The translations under genes were made by a program, and so were the position numbers. A stretch of DNA of 64,000 nt from assembly GCF_002813755.1 (NCBI RefSeq), contig NZ_CP018061.1, positions 2,222,001 to 2,286,000 of the forward strand, in the 5' to 3' direction. Shown here one piece after another: positions 36,378-45,194 of this stretch (the first letter of the stretch is position 1; every line of letters starts with the position of its first letter). This DNA comes from Enterococcus mundtii (GTDB lineage Bacteria > Bacillota > Bacilli > Lactobacillales > Enterococcaceae). Under the pieces are notes generated by a model. That model made no database searches, was not told where the DNA came from, and saw only the letters and a program-made list of their open reading frames with translations.

Positions 36378-38096
36378 TTATACCTGTTTTCTTCTATAGA
36401 AAAGAAGTGTCACTACATAGATAAGCACTGCACCTACCATGATCCACAAATTATTTCTTTCTCCATTTGTTTTAGGGAAAAGCTGTTGATTTTGTGATTG
36501 TTCATTCTTGGTCGAAGGATCATCATTATTGGTGTTTGATTCAACGGCTAGCGCTACTTTATTTTCACGTCTATCGTTCATCTGCATCGTACCTGTTCCA
36601 TCGTTTTCAACTGTCCCATCTTCACTGATCACAGGCTTGTCAGAGTTGTTTGTTGATGAAACACTGCTAGAACTACTTGTTGTGGTATTAGTTGTGGTAC
36701 TTGTATCTGATTGCTTTCCATTTTTACCTGGATAGGTACTGCTCTCAGTTGTGCTTGGTTCTGTACTACTTTCACTTGTGCTTGGTTCTGTACTACTTTC
36801 GCTTGTGCTTGGCTCTGTACTACTTTCACTTGTGCTTGGTTCTGTACTGCTTTCGCTTGTGCTTGGCTCTGTACTACTTTCGCTTGTGCTTGGCTCTGTA
36901 CTGCTCGCGCTTGTGCTTGGCTCTGTACTGCTCTCGCTTGTGCTTGACTCTGTACTGCTTTCACTCGTGCTTGACTCTGTACTGCTTTCACTCGTGCTTG
37001 ACTCTGTACTGCTTTCACTCGTGCTTGACTCTGTACTGCTTTCACTCGTGCTTGACTCTGTACTGCTACTTGTTGTATCTGTGGTGTCATCATGCGTATT
37101 TGGTACAGCAAAAATTTCATTTGGGTCCCACCGATTTGTTGTGGCATTCAAGATCACATTTTTTCCTATGATCGTTCCATCTTGACTTTGATTGACTGTA
37201 ATATCCGCACAAGGTGCAATAATCGTTCCTTGGAAAGGCGCATTGATTCCTAGTTTTTCTGTTAGATTACCAAAATTCCAAGAAATATTGGCATCAGAAA
37301 AATCTTCTGTTTGATGATTGGAACGATTATTATATTGAATTTGGGATTGTACAGAAAAACTAGTCGGTGCATCTACAACATTCATTATAAGCACTTTTCC
37401 CTCAGGATTGTTGATCCGTAAGGGGGTATTATGTGCCAGAACAGAAGCAGCAACATTGATGACATAGGGCTGATCCCCAACCAGATCTGTACAGTCAATC
37501 ACACGATTATTCATATCGGGGAAATCATCTGGTGTATAAGTTTTTAATGGATCTAAAGACATCAACATATTTGATGTCAGCATTAAATTTTCAAACTCTT
37601 TGTTGAAATCAATGTATTGAGCATCTTCTCGATCTTGATAGAACTCATCCACTGATAAGTGATCCAACCTTGTTCCATTGACAACTATTTTATCATTTTC
37701 CGTCGTGATCACATTGTTTGATCCGACAATAAATTTATTCGATCGTTTATCAAAAGCCGCAGTTTCTGCTGAGCTAATGATCGTCTCAACAGATTGTGCA
37801 TAATTGATCTCTTTATTTAAATCGCCTGTACTGATTGATGTACCGAAGTTATTCGTTGCTGATAAGACACTCGTTGCTACATTGCCCTCTGTATGCGCAT
37901 TGATGGTCGTTTTATCTTTTGCGAACACATGGAACTGAGAAGCAATCCCTAACACCCCATAATCACCGGTCAAATCATCATAGACACTGCCTGGATCTTG
38001 TGGGAGATATGTTTCGGCAATTACTTGGATTGGAAAAAATAAATGGAGAAGCAAAACAGACATTAGGGAAAGATTCACAACTTTATTTTTAAACAT
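36378..38096 (-). CDS. Sortase-anchored surface protein, choice-of-anchor A domain
   Basis: The protein has about 572 residues. From the N-terminus: a signal peptide (VVNLSLMSVLLLHLFFPIQVIAE), then a choice-of-anchor A-type domain to about residue 340 (beginning at YDDLTGDYGVLGIASQFHVF). Next is a Ser/Thr/Glu stalk of about a dozen decapeptide repeats of the ESSTSESST and EPSTSESST types, then a Thr/Ser/Asn linker. It ends with the LPxTG-like sorting motif FPKTNGE, a hydrophobic helix and RRKQV. It should be covalently attached to the wall. The ATG at 38096 is chosen over a longer frame because GAGATG precedes it and a signal peptide follows directly. The ligand is unknown. Confidence 0.85.
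   Translation of the reverse strand: MFKNKVVNLSLMSVLLLHLFFPIQVIAETYLPQDPGSVYDDLTGDYGVLGIASQFHVFAKDKTTINAHTEGNVATSVLSATNNFGTSISTGDLNKEINYAQSVETIISSAETAAFDKRSNKFIVGSNNVITTENDKIVVNGTRLDHLSVDEFYQDREDAQYIDFNKEFENLMLTSNMLMSLDPLKTYTPDDFPDMNNRVIDCTDLVGDQPYVINVAASVLAHNTPLRINNPEGKVLIMNVVDAPTSFSVQSQIQYNNRSNHQTEDFSDANISWNFGNLTEKLGINAPFQGTIIAPCADITVNQSQDGTIIGKNVILNATTNRWDPNEIFAVPNTHDDTTDTTSSSTESSTSESSTESSTSESSTESSTSESSTESSTSESSTESSTSESSTEPSTSASSTEPSTSESSTEPSTSESSTEPSTSESSTEPSTSESSTEPSTSESSTEPSTTESSTYPGKNGKQSDTSTTTNTTTSSSSSVSSTNNSDKPVISEDGTVENDGTGTMQMNDRRENKVALAVESNTNNDDPSTKNEQSQNQQLFPKTNGERNNLWIMVGAVLIYVVTLLFYRRKQV
36745..37070 (-). repeat. 30-bp tandem repeats in surface protein stalk
   Basis: About a dozen near-identical 30-bp units encode the decapeptide stalk. 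Two subtypes occupy separate blocks: S-S (37070-36930) and P-S (36930-36745). Slippage or recombination would change stalk length. Confidence 0.9.
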
Positions 38097-38510
38097 TTTT
38101 TCATCTCTTTTCGTCAATATATGAAATTTCATAACATAAAAACATTTGCTATTATAGTCCTAAAAAATAATTAAATAAACAAATTTTCTGAAATTTTTCT
38201 AAAAACATAAAATTCGTTCAGATATTATTTATTGTATATTCTCGATTCATCACTCTTTTCATCTGTTTTTTATTTAGTATAAAAGGCTAAATCCAGTATT
38301 TTTTATGAGTATAATATAGTCATGTATATTCTTTTTTAGTAAAAAACATTTAGAATATTTTTTATTCGTTATACTTTTTTGCAAATAACAAAAACGAGTG
38401 TAGCTTTGACATGACTTGTCAAAGCTACACTCGTTCATCATTTACTATTAAAATATGGATATTTTTTTAACTTTTAAATAGTATTTTCGTCATTTTTGAA
38501 AATACACCTA
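38097..38510. other. AT-rich intergenic region
   Basis: No gene is seen here. It contains the upstream region of the surface-protein gene (38097-38390) and the strong terminator of the ABC operon (38394-38434). Confidence 0.5.
38394..38434 (-). terminator. Terminator of the ABC exporter operon
   Basis: A stem of at least 18 bp (ACGAGTGTAGCTTTGACA with its complement) around a short loop is followed on the minus strand by a T-run. Confidence 0.85.
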
Positions 38511-39182
38511 TCATTTTTCAGACAATAAAAGTTTTTTGTCTTGTAATGTATATATTTCATCGCAAATATTCGCTACAGAAACATCGTGTGTTACCATAAT
38601 AAAACTAGTTCTAGTTAATTCAATTTTTTGAAAAATATTCAAAACCATAGCTTCGGTTTCCGCATCTAAAGAACCTGTAGGCTCATCTGCTAAGATAAGC
38701 TTAGGTTCAGTAATAAGCGCTCGAGCAATTCCAACTCTTTGCTTTTCTCCTCCAGATAGATAAATCGGATTCTCTAGTAATATATCATCAACAGCTAGAC
38801 TTTTAGAAATATCACGGACTTTTTGATTGATGATTTTCTTTTCGATTCCTAAATATTTTAAGGGTAAAGCAATATTATCAAATACATTTTTACTCTCAAT
38901 CATAGGATTATTCTGAAAAATAAAGCCAATATTATTTAATCGATTGGCACTCATTTCGTTAGCGCTCATTTCTCTCAGGTTCTTATCTTCAAAGAATATA
39001 TTTCCTGTGTCCGGTTTGATGAGTCCAGCAATCAATTTTAGTAAAGTCGTTTTACCACTACCACTTTTACCCATGATCGCTATTTTTTGTCCCTCGTTTA
39101 TATTCAAATTCAGATGTTGAAATAATTCTTTCTTATTCCGACCATCTCTTATTTTAAGGGAAATATCCTGTATACTAATCAT
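38511..39182 (-). CDS. ABC transporter ATPase, bacteriocin-export type
   Basis: This ATP-binding protein of the MacB/LolD type has 223 residues. Walker A is GKSGSGKTTLLKLIAGL, the signature is LSGGEKQRVGIARAL, and Walker B is LILADEPTGSLD followed by MVTHD. It overlaps the upstream permease gene by 8 bp. With two FtsX-type permeases it resembles exporters of the lactococcin 972-associated group. Substrate identity is inferred only from that resemblance and from the decayed secreted-peptide gene upstream. Confidence 0.86.
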   Translation of the reverse strand: MISIQDISLKIRDGRNKKELFQHLNLNINEGQKIAIMGKSGSGKTTLLKLIAGLIKPDTGNIFFEDKNLREMSANEMSANRLNNIGFIFQNNPMIESKNVFDNIALPLKYLGIEKKIINQKVRDISKSLAVDDILLENPIYLSGGEKQRVGIARALITEPKLILADEPTGSLDAETEAMVLNIFQKIELTRTSFIMVTHDVSVANICDEIYTLQDKKLLLSEK

Positions 39183-40437
39183 TTGTAATTCTCCATTTCC
39201 TAAGAATGATAGTTGATATTAAAAAGAATAGAAAAATTAAGACTAAAGACAAGTAGAGTAAACGAATAAAGAGAACAAGTGTAATTCCCCCTAAATAGTT
39301 AGTTAAAGTCAAACTCACACATAGAATAAAGGATAAAAGCAATGTTTTTTCTACCATGATATAATTCCGGATTTCTTTTTTTGTCGCCCCAAACAGCAAA
39401 TGTAACTGATATATCTTTTTATCACGATACATTTCTAAACAACAAAAAACAATTGTCATTAATACTAAAATAATCATTGAAAAAGAGACAACTAATTTTA
39501 GCAATTCATTGTTTTTAGTAATCATGAATAATAGTGCTGATAAATGAAATCCTGATTCACCTATTAAATCGACTGTTCCCAATTCATATGTCGAAGAAAT
39601 TTCATTTACTAACTTATAAACTTTTTCTTGTGAAAAAGATTCTGGAACTTGAAAGTAGCCATTGACCCCATTTAGAAAATGTTTTTGAAAAAAAGAAAAT
39701 TCTTCTTCACTGATTTTTTGAGGAGCATTTTCTATAAATGGCAAAATAATATAATGATCTAGCACATAGTCTTCGTATTCGTTAAAAGTGACCCTTTCAC
39801 CTTTTTCAACAAAACCAATGACTTCTGCTTCAAACTGTTTGAAAAGATAAGATAGCTGTATTTTGTCTCCTATGGTGTAATAGTCTGAGTAACTATTCCC
39901 TAAGATAACTGGAATTTTATCTCTATTATATTGATAATCACTAGGAGAAAAGGATTGTCCACTTGCTATTCTAAGATCGAAGCGTTCCAATGCATGATCG
40001 TTCATTTGTAATGATTTAAAAGGAATCTCTTCTTTAGTCCAGCTACTAACAGAACCTGCAATCTGCTCATAATGTTCGATAAACTCAGTTGGTAAATCCT
40101 TTTCTTGTAAATAGTTAATGCTTTGACTATTTACTACCTGGTATTTCCCTTTTTGGCTATCTGATAATTCTTTGTACATGGCATTGAGGTAACTGACACT
40201 TTGAAGATTCCTCAAAAAGACTTCCTCTTTTTCCCCAATAAGCGTGTCTACAAGTTTATATGTTTTTGTATTACCAACTGATACCCTATGTTCTTCATTA
40301 CTATTCTCTTGCAACATGACATCTGAAACCGAAAGTGTCAAAAATGAAAACAACAAGAACAGCGTATAAAAGATTAGTAAATATTTTTTCCTTTTTAAAG
40401 ATTCGAAAATCTCTACTGTTAGATTACTTATTTTCAT
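39175..40437 (-). CDS. FtsX-type ABC permease, second subunit
   Basis: The protein has about 420 residues: one N-terminal transmembrane helix (YLLIFYTLFLLFSFLTLSV), a large extracytoplasmic domain of about 250 residues, and three C-terminal helices. This is the MacB-type layout. GGAGG lies 7 bases before the ATG at 40437, which overlaps the preceding permease gene by 14 bp; a longer frame from 40494 is not needed. The junction is a normal gene overlap rather than a frameshift, because both partners have their own N-terminal helix and ribosome site. Confidence 0.78.
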   Translation of the reverse strand: MKISNLTVEIFESLKRKKYLLIFYTLFLLFSFLTLSVSDVMLQENSNEEHRVSVGNTKTYKLVDTLIGEKEEVFLRNLQSVSYLNAMYKELSDSQKGKYQVVNSQSINYLQEKDLPTEFIEHYEQIAGSVSSWTKEEIPFKSLQMNDHALERFDLRIASGQSFSPSDYQYNRDKIPVILGNSYSDYYTIGDKIQLSYLFKQFEAEVIGFVEKGERVTFNEYEDYVLDHYIILPFIENAPQKISEEEFSFFQKHFLNGVNGYFQVPESFSQEKVYKLVNEISSTYELGTVDLIGESGFHLSALLFMITKNNELLKLVVSFSMIILVLMTIVFCCLEMYRDKKIYQLHLLFGATKKEIRNYIMVEKTLLLSFILCVSLTLTNYLGGITLVLFIRLLYLSLVLIFLFFLISTIILRKWRITND

Positions 40438-41395
40438 CAATGTTCCTCCAATTTCTAAAAAAAAGAAAACTAAACAGAGTAACAGAACACCCAAGGATAA
40501 AACTTTGACTGGTAATATAACTAACAGTAAAATCAGTCACCGAATCAAAAATGGAATGTTTGAAGGGGAGATATACTACACCAAGAACAAGAATACTCTC
40601 AAATAACCAAAAAAAGAATAAGTGTTTCACTTCTTCTAGAAGAACCGTATTTCTCGATATTCCTATCGTTTTTTTTAAATACCTTGTCGATTGAGTTAAG
40701 GTTAGATAGAACAAGATACACATGCCAATAGCTAACAAACATAGTACTTGAAATGAATACCTTAACAATTGGTTATTGTTTTCTAAATTTTGTGCATTAT
40801 ATGCTTTTGTATCATCGGAATAAGTAATAGCTGTTATATCATTAATCAACTCACTTTTTAACTTTTCCATCGTTGCTTTGTTTGAATTTACTTGGTAGAC
40901 ACCATTGGTTTGATTTTCTTCTAATGAGTTTATGTTTATCAAAGCCATTTTTGATAAATTTTTTGCATAACGGCTATCTAATATACCAATTATTTTGTAG
41001 TTTTTTTCTTCAATACGTATAGTATCTGTATGTGTTTTCGCTAATTCTTCACCAATAATTGCTCTATTTTCCCCATCATAAAAATCGTCACGTGCAAAGT
41101 TTCTTCCTTCAACAAGCGGAAGATACCAATCATAATTTGTGTATATAGCTTTAAAATAAAAGTTACTTTCTAGATTTTTCACAACCAAAATATTCTTTTG
41201 ATCTCCTAATAATTCTCCCCAATTTTCAGAATCTATATTATGATTTGCGATAAGGCGTACTGTGTCTTTGGAAGAAAAATTGTTCGATACAAAATCTAGA
41301 TTACTTTGATTATAAATATAAAAAAGAGAGAAAGCATTTGTCAAAGTAGCAATCAAAAATATTAGATTTATCATAAAAAAAAGTATTTTTTTCAA
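40424..41395 (-). CDS. FtsX-type ABC permease, first subunit
   Basis: The protein has 323 residues, with one N-terminal helix (KILFFMINLIFLIATLTNAF), an extracytoplasmic domain containing the MacB-like VEGRNFARDDFYDGENRAIIGEE stretch, and three C-terminal helices. It starts at TTG 41395 about 9 bases after GAGGA. It lies downstream of a stem-loop and a pseudogene for a small secreted peptide. In lactococcin 972-type loci a comparable membrane protein is called putative immunity, but this is by analogy. Confidence 0.72.
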   Translation of the reverse strand: MKKILFFMINLIFLIATLTNAFSLFYIYNQSNLDFVSNNFSSKDTVRLIANHNIDSENWGELLGDQKNILVVKNLESNFYFKAIYTNYDWYLPLVEGRNFARDDFYDGENRAIIGEELAKTHTDTIRIEEKNYKIIGILDSRYAKNLSKMALININSLEENQTNGVYQVNSNKATMEKLKSELINDITAITYSDDTKAYNAQNLENNNQLLRYSFQVLCLLAIGMCILFYLTLTQSTRYLKKTIGISRNTVLLEEVKHLFFFWLFESILVLGVVYLPFKHSIFDSVTDFTVSYITSQSFILGCSVTLFSFLFFRNWRNIDENK

Positions 41396-41447
41396 TAAAT
41401 TTTCCTCTTCTCAAAAAACTTGATATGTGGAAATATTAAACATAAAT

Positions 41448-41478
41448 AAATTACCCAACTAAATAAATTGGGTAATTT
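41448..41478. terminator. Stem-loop between peptide pseudogene and exporter
   Basis: AAATTACCCA pairs perfectly with TGGGTAATTT across an 11-base AT-rich loop. It lies between the secreted-peptide remnant and the exporter, where partial terminators that set peptide-to-exporter ratios are common. Confidence 0.5.
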
Positions 41479-41507
41479 AAAATCATGCGATACTTCTTAA
41501 ATAAGTA

Positions 41508-41911
41508 TTAGCTTCCCCTTACTAGATCTCTTACACCAGTTGCTTCTTCATCAGAGTGTAAATTTGAATACCTTCTTTCCGAATCTACTACAGCATCTTT
41601 AAATACAAACGTCCTTATTTAGAGTCACGAATAACAGTACACATTGCACTATTATATTTCCGCACAGCCAGTTTTCTGACGTATTGTAGTATTTTTGATT
41701 ACCATCTCTATGATAAAAATTAGAAGATCTAAGCATACCTAAAACATTATCATCAGCTAGTTGATTTTCAAATTATCCTTCACCTTCAATAGAACTACCT
41801 GAAAATTCGGAAACTGTTTTAGTCGCTGTTATAACTTCTGTTTGATAAGAAAATATATCTAAAGATACAACACCTATTAAAAATAACGTTTAAAATCATT
41901 TTTTCATCATA
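41508..41911 (-). pseudogene. Decayed small secreted-peptide gene
   Basis: The minus strand starts with GAGGAATATTAT then ATGATGAAAAAA, at once broken by stops. The frame continues as a signal-like TLFLIGVVSLDIFSY and ITATKTVSEFSGSSIEGEG, meets another stop, then FENQLADDNVLGMLRSSNFY and GNQKYYNTSENW. The tail shifts frame (VIRDSK; then RTFVFKDAVVDSERRYSNL and HSDEEATGVRDLVRGS). At least three stops and two frame changes show a dead gene of roughly 130 codons. Its place before a bacteriocin-type exporter suggests it once encoded the exported peptide; the family is not recognised. Confidence 0.65.
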
Positions 41912-42086
41912 TAATATTCCTCTAGTAAAAAGATATTGATTATAAGAATTAAGTTAACACATAAACGAAATAAGTGATCATATCAGTCGCTAAAAGTTGT
42001 TTTAGGATCATAATCGTTCACACTACCTATTAATGCTAGTTTTTAAAATCAAAGAGGAGATATCATATAAAAGAACGCCATCCAAT

Positions 42087-42125
42087 AAAAAAAAGCTGTT
42101 TACGGATTTCGTATCAGCTTTTCTT
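42087..42125 (-). terminator. Terminator of acetyltransferase gene
   Basis: AAAAGCTG pairs with CAGCTTTT; the loop adds a TACG/CGTA pairing, and the minus strand ends in a T-run. Confidence 0.75.
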
Positions 42126-42159
42126 TTCTAAATATTCATTTTTATCAAAACAAAACTCA

Positions 42160-42735
42160 CTAAACGATTTTCTTTTGCATATGATCATACAGATGTCCAC
42201 TGATCGTTCGTTCCCCGATTACTTTGAACCCATGGCGCTCGTACAATTTTCTAGCTTGCGGGTTTTGCTTATCGCAACTTAGTCCAATGACATCGCGGTT
42301 TTGTTTTTTGACCATTGGTGGCAATGCTTCTAACAAAGAGGAACCGATTCCTTGTCCTCTAAATTCTTCTGAAACACAGATAGAATCTAAATACCATTCA
42401 TCAGGGAATGTTTCTCTATCCGTAAACATTTTTACTTGCTCATAAATGCCATGCTTTTGTAAGATTTTTTCTAACGGCTGGTCGATGATTGATTCTTCTT
42501 CATCTGTATAACCGTAAACGATTCCTGCTACCTTGCCTTCTCGCTCATCAACGATCCCTCTTGTATAGCTGTAACGATAGTCTGGGTCTGTAATGGCTTC
42601 TTCCAAGACTTCTAATGTTTTTTCTTCACCGTACTTTAAAAGAAACGGTAGGTCCATATCTTTCAATATAACTAAAATAAGCGGAGCAATAGCTGCCGCA
42701 TCTTCTTTTTTTGCATTACGAATCATTTCTGACAC
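42160..42735 (-). CDS. GNAT-family N-acetyltransferase
   Basis: The protein has 191 residues. The acetyl-CoA loop is ICVSEEFRGQGIGSSLLEAL, followed by LSCDKQNPQARKLYERHGFK. The N-terminal MIRNAKKEDAAAIAPLILVI is typical of small-molecule GNATs. A GGAGTG site precedes the ATG. A terminator follows. The substrate is unknown. Confidence 0.84.
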   Translation of the reverse strand: MSEMIRNAKKEDAAAIAPLILVILKDMDLPFLLKYGEEKTLEVLEEAITDPDYRYSYTRGIVDEREGKVAGIVYGYTDEEESIIDQPLEKILQKHGIYEQVKMFTDRETFPDEWYLDSICVSEEFRGQGIGSSLLEALPPMVKKQNRDVIGLSCDKQNPQARKLYERHGFKVIGERTISGHLYDHMQKKIV

Positions 42736-42779
42736 TCCTTTTTTTCATTTTACCATAATGAAATCTCAGAGCAAAACAG

Positions 42780-42959
42780 CTAATTCAAATAATCTTCAAT
42801 TTTTTGTGTCACGAAATAACCATTCGAAACGATTGTTTTTGCTTCAAAACGACAGTAGGGGCAAACGATCGGCATCTCTTTTTTTACGTGTTCAACGATA
42901 TGATTTACTTCTTCATAAGTGAATTTTTTCCCACAGTTTGGACAAACCATTTTTTGCAT
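42780..42959 (-). CDS. Small zinc-ribbon protein, 59 residues
   Basis: A 59-codon frame starts at ATG 42959 after GAGGGAATC and ends in TAG. The product reads MQKMVCPNCGKKFTYEEV, continues through EHVKKEMPIVCPYCRFEA, and ends QKIEDYLN. Two CPxC knuckles 27 residues apart form a likely zinc ribbon. It lies between a GNAT gene and a PepSY gene, both on the same strand. Function is unknown; nucleic-acid binding or a metal-dependent structural role is possible. Confidence 0.72.
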   Translation of the reverse strand: MQKMVCPNCGKKFTYEEVNHIVEHVKKEMPIVCPYCRFEAKTIVSNGYFVTQKIEDYLN

Positions 42960-43013
42960 GATTCCCTCAATCCCTTCTTTGTTTTACACTTTTAGATTAC
43001 TCTTATCTAGAAA

Positions 43014-43038
43014 AAAAGAGAAGTGAAACCACTTCTCT
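43014..43038 (-). terminator. Terminator of PepSY gene
   Basis: AGAGAAGTG pairs with CACTTCTCT around a 4-base loop and is followed on the minus strand by seven T's. Confidence 0.85.
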
Positions 43039-43039
43039 T

Positions 43040-43549
43040 TCAAGCACTGATCAATACATCTTCTAAATGATTCGTTCCATCGACGGCTACAGAATAATAC
43101 AATTGACCACTTTTTGTCGTGATTTCCCAACTTTTTGCTTTCCCGTGATGTTTTCCGACTTTATGGACTGCTTCTTTCATTGCTGCCTGTGGATGTTTCA
43201 CTTGATGGATCGTTTTCAAGTGAAAGAATTGCCCTGGTTCGTTGCGGCTTTCATCAACAACCATCGTCTTTCCTGAGATTGGATTCACTGTGATCACTCG
43301 ATTGGGCGTATAAAAAATATATTCATACATCTTTTTATTACTTTGTTCTTCGTCTAATTGGTTGAACTGGATACGACTGACTTTCTCTTCATGGTACTCA
43401 TCTCGCAAAATAGACACTGCCTTTTGCAATGAGATTTGATATTCTTGATCACTGATGTCATCAAAAGAAAAGTTTGCATCCAATAGTCCTAACGAAGCCG
43501 CTAAGCTAACAATGATAGCAATCGATGCTGCAATGATTATTTTTTTCAT
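43040..43549 (-). CDS. Membrane-anchored PepSY-domain protein
   Basis: The protein has 169 residues. An N-terminal hydrophobic segment (KKIIIAASIAIIVSLAASLG) anchors or exports it. Two PepSY-like units follow: one around ISLQKAVSILRDEYHEEKVS to YEYIFYTPNRVITVNPISGK, and a second around HPQAAMKEAVHKVGKHHGKA to GQLYYSVAVDGTNHLEDVLI. PepSY domains are linked to inhibition of extracytoplasmic proteases. AGGAGAG is about 5 bases before the ATG at 43549; the frame running further upstream lacks a ribosome site. Confidence 0.8.
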   Translation of the reverse strand: MKKIIIAASIAIIVSLAASLGLLDANFSFDDISDQEYQISLQKAVSILRDEYHEEKVSRIQFNQLDEEQSNKKMYEYIFYTPNRVITVNPISGKTMVVDESRNEPGQFFHLKTIHQVKHPQAAMKEAVHKVGKHHGKAKSWEITTKSGQLYYSVAVDGTNHLEDVLISA

Positions 43550-43640
43550 TCCATTCTCTCCTTGTTTTTTTCTAGAATAACAAGAAATAGGAAAGAAAAA
43601 AATCGAATGAACGGAAGAAAAAGTGACAAATTTGTTACCT

Positions 43641-44027
43641 TTATTCGTGTAACTCCAACGGCAATCCGTCCGGATCAAAAAAGAAAGTCATTTTTTCGCC
43701 TGTAAAGGTATCGATACGGACTGGTTCAGTTTCAATCCCCAATCCTTGTAGTTCCGCGACTGTTTCTTCGATATGTTCCACTTTGAATGCTAAGTGCCTC
43801 AAACCACAAGCTTCTGGATAGCTCGGTCTTTTAGGTGCATCTTTGATACCGAAAATCTCAAGCTCCATATCTCCTAGTTTTAAATCTAACTTATAATCGC
43901 CACGGTCTTCTCGATAATTTTCACGAATAACTTCAAAACCTAGCAAATCAACATAAAATGCACGTGACTTTTGATAATCCGACACAATGATCGCAACATG
44001 GTGAACGGTTGTTAAATTCATTCTCAC
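43641..44027 (-). CDS. VOC/glyoxalase-family protein
   Basis: The protein has 128 residues, a single-unit vicinal oxygen chelate protein. Metal-ligand motifs are VHHVAIIVSDYQKSRAFYVD, LEIFGI, LRHLAFKVEHIEETV and FFFDPDGLPLELHE, the closing motif of glyoxalase I-like and SMU.1112c/YaeR-like proteins. It has ligands consistent with a divalent metal (His, Glu, His, Glu). The substrate is not determined. Confidence 0.87.
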   Translation of the reverse strand: MRMNLTTVHHVAIIVSDYQKSRAFYVDLLGFEVIRENYREDRGDYKLDLKLGDMELEIFGIKDAPKRPSYPEACGLRHLAFKVEHIEETVAELQGLGIETEPVRIDTFTGEKMTFFFDPDGLPLELHE

Positions 44028-44299
44028 ACTTCCAATCTTATTGTTTCCTTTATCTTATCAATAGTTTTAGACATAGCAAAGATTTTTCTCCCGCTGCACA
44101 AAAAAAGAGAGACCACATCAAATGGCCTCCTACTTTTCATCGTTTGGAAAATTAATATTTCTCAGAAAACAATCAAATCGAATAATAACATATATTTTTT
44201 TAAAATGAAAGACTAGAAATAAATTTTAAAAGGAATACAATAATTTGTGTCTCTAAAATAAACAAGCACTATATATTGTGTTTCAAGGAGTTTTTTATT

Positions 44300-45046
44300 A
44301 TGAGTAATTATTTCAGATTTTTGATTCATCAATTGAAAGGTTGGCCTCAACAAAATTATTATCTATTCTATTTTAGCCTAGGTTGCCAAGTCATGACACT
44401 TGTGAATCAGCCAATCACTTGGTTGTCGATCATTACCTTTATCGGGACAAATCTAGGGGTGTTGTGCATTTTATCAATCAATGCCGCTAAATCAGTCAAC
44501 GGTATTCTAGGAATTCTGTCTGCTATTTGTTTTATCGTCGTTGGCTTTTCTGCCAAAAACTATTTAAGTATCGGCGAACAAATTGCTTATATGGTCACAT
44601 TGGATATCCCAGTTTTATTAAGTAAAGAATGGAATCATAATATGGCTTCTAAAATTCGAGAATTTAGTGGAAAAAGTTGGTTGATTGCATTAACCGGGAC
44701 TGTTTTCGTTTACTTGATTTCAGGTTATTTGATTGGTACGTATACAGACGACCCTCGTCCTTGGATCGATGCCATTGCTTTTTCGATCAGTCTTTCTGCC
44801 GGGATCATTAGCTTCCTTCGCTACAACAATCAGTATTATTGGTGGCTTGCTTCTGGTCTTGCACAAATGGTCTTATGGTATGTTTCCTATACCCATGGCT
44901 CTGCTAGTTTAGCGATGTTTATCAATAGCTCAGTTTACTTGATCAATGACTTATTAGCCTTTACTGTCTCTCCTTGGTACAACAAAAAAGAAAGAGCGCG
45001 CATGCAACGCATGGAAGCAGAATATTTTTCGCATCATGTTTCTTAA
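44300..45046 (+). CDS. pnuC: Nicotinamide riboside transporter PnuC
   Basis: The protein has about 248 residues and seven hydrophobic segments. It matches PnuC in FRFLIHQLKGWPQQNYYLFY, the W-rich NQYYWWLASGLAQMVLWYVS (substrate stacking Trp/Gln residues) and SSVYLINDLLAFTVSPWYNK. PnuC takes up nicotinamide riboside by facilitated diffusion, with trapping by NadR-type phosphorylation; nadR is not in this window. AAGGAG at 44285 sets the ATG at 44300 instead of the longer frame. Confidence 0.88.
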   Translation: MSNYFRFLIHQLKGWPQQNYYLFYFSLGCQVMTLVNQPITWLSIITFIGTNLGVLCILSINAAKSVNGILGILSAICFIVVGFSAKNYLSIGEQIAYMVTLDIPVLLSKEWNHNMASKIREFSGKSWLIALTGTVFVYLISGYLIGTYTDDPRPWIDAIAFSISLSAGIISFLRYNNQYYWWLASGLAQMVLWYVSYTHGSASLAMFINSSVYLINDLLAFTVSPWYNKKERARMQRMEAEYFSHHVS

Positions 45047-45096
45047 TGGAAAACAATAAATAAACTTGTACTAGAAATCGGTTTGTTTTTCAAACA

Positions 45097-45165
45097 TCTT
45101 ACTAAAGCGAGAAAGTCACCCAGAATAGGATGGGACTTTTCTCGCTTATTTCTAGGTATCGTCAT
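45097..45165. repeat. Intergenic palindromic element, copy E (partial borders)
   Basis: AGCGAGAAAGTCACCCA (45106-45122) pairs with TGGGACTTTTCTCGCT (45131-45146) around GAATAGGA. The right side continues TATTTCTAGG, the same junction seen in the other copies. It lies between converging genes and can serve as their terminator. Confidence 0.6.
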
Positions 45166-45194
45166 ATCAAGATTCTCTCAGCGGTTCGCGTCAA

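Noticed and set aside
36745..37070. CRISPR-like array
   Set aside because: The units are contiguous, in frame and coding; there are no spacers.
36692..37185. Long plus-strand frames opposite the Ser-rich stalk
   Set aside because: They are by-products of the 30-bp repeats on the coding strand; they are low-complexity Cys/Leu/Phe strings without ribosome sites.
40424..40494. Frameshift joining the two permease frames into one protein
   Set aside because: The second frame has its own GGAGG, ATG (40437) and N-terminal helix; the 14-bp overlap is normal for coupled genes.
42593..42995. Plus-strand frames opposite the GNAT and zinc-ribbon genes
   Set aside because: The minus strand carries better-supported genes with ribosome sites and motifs.
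44160..44280. NAD-type riboswitch or NadR site before pnuC
   Set aside because: I could not find a convincing conserved aptamer or symmetric operator by eye.
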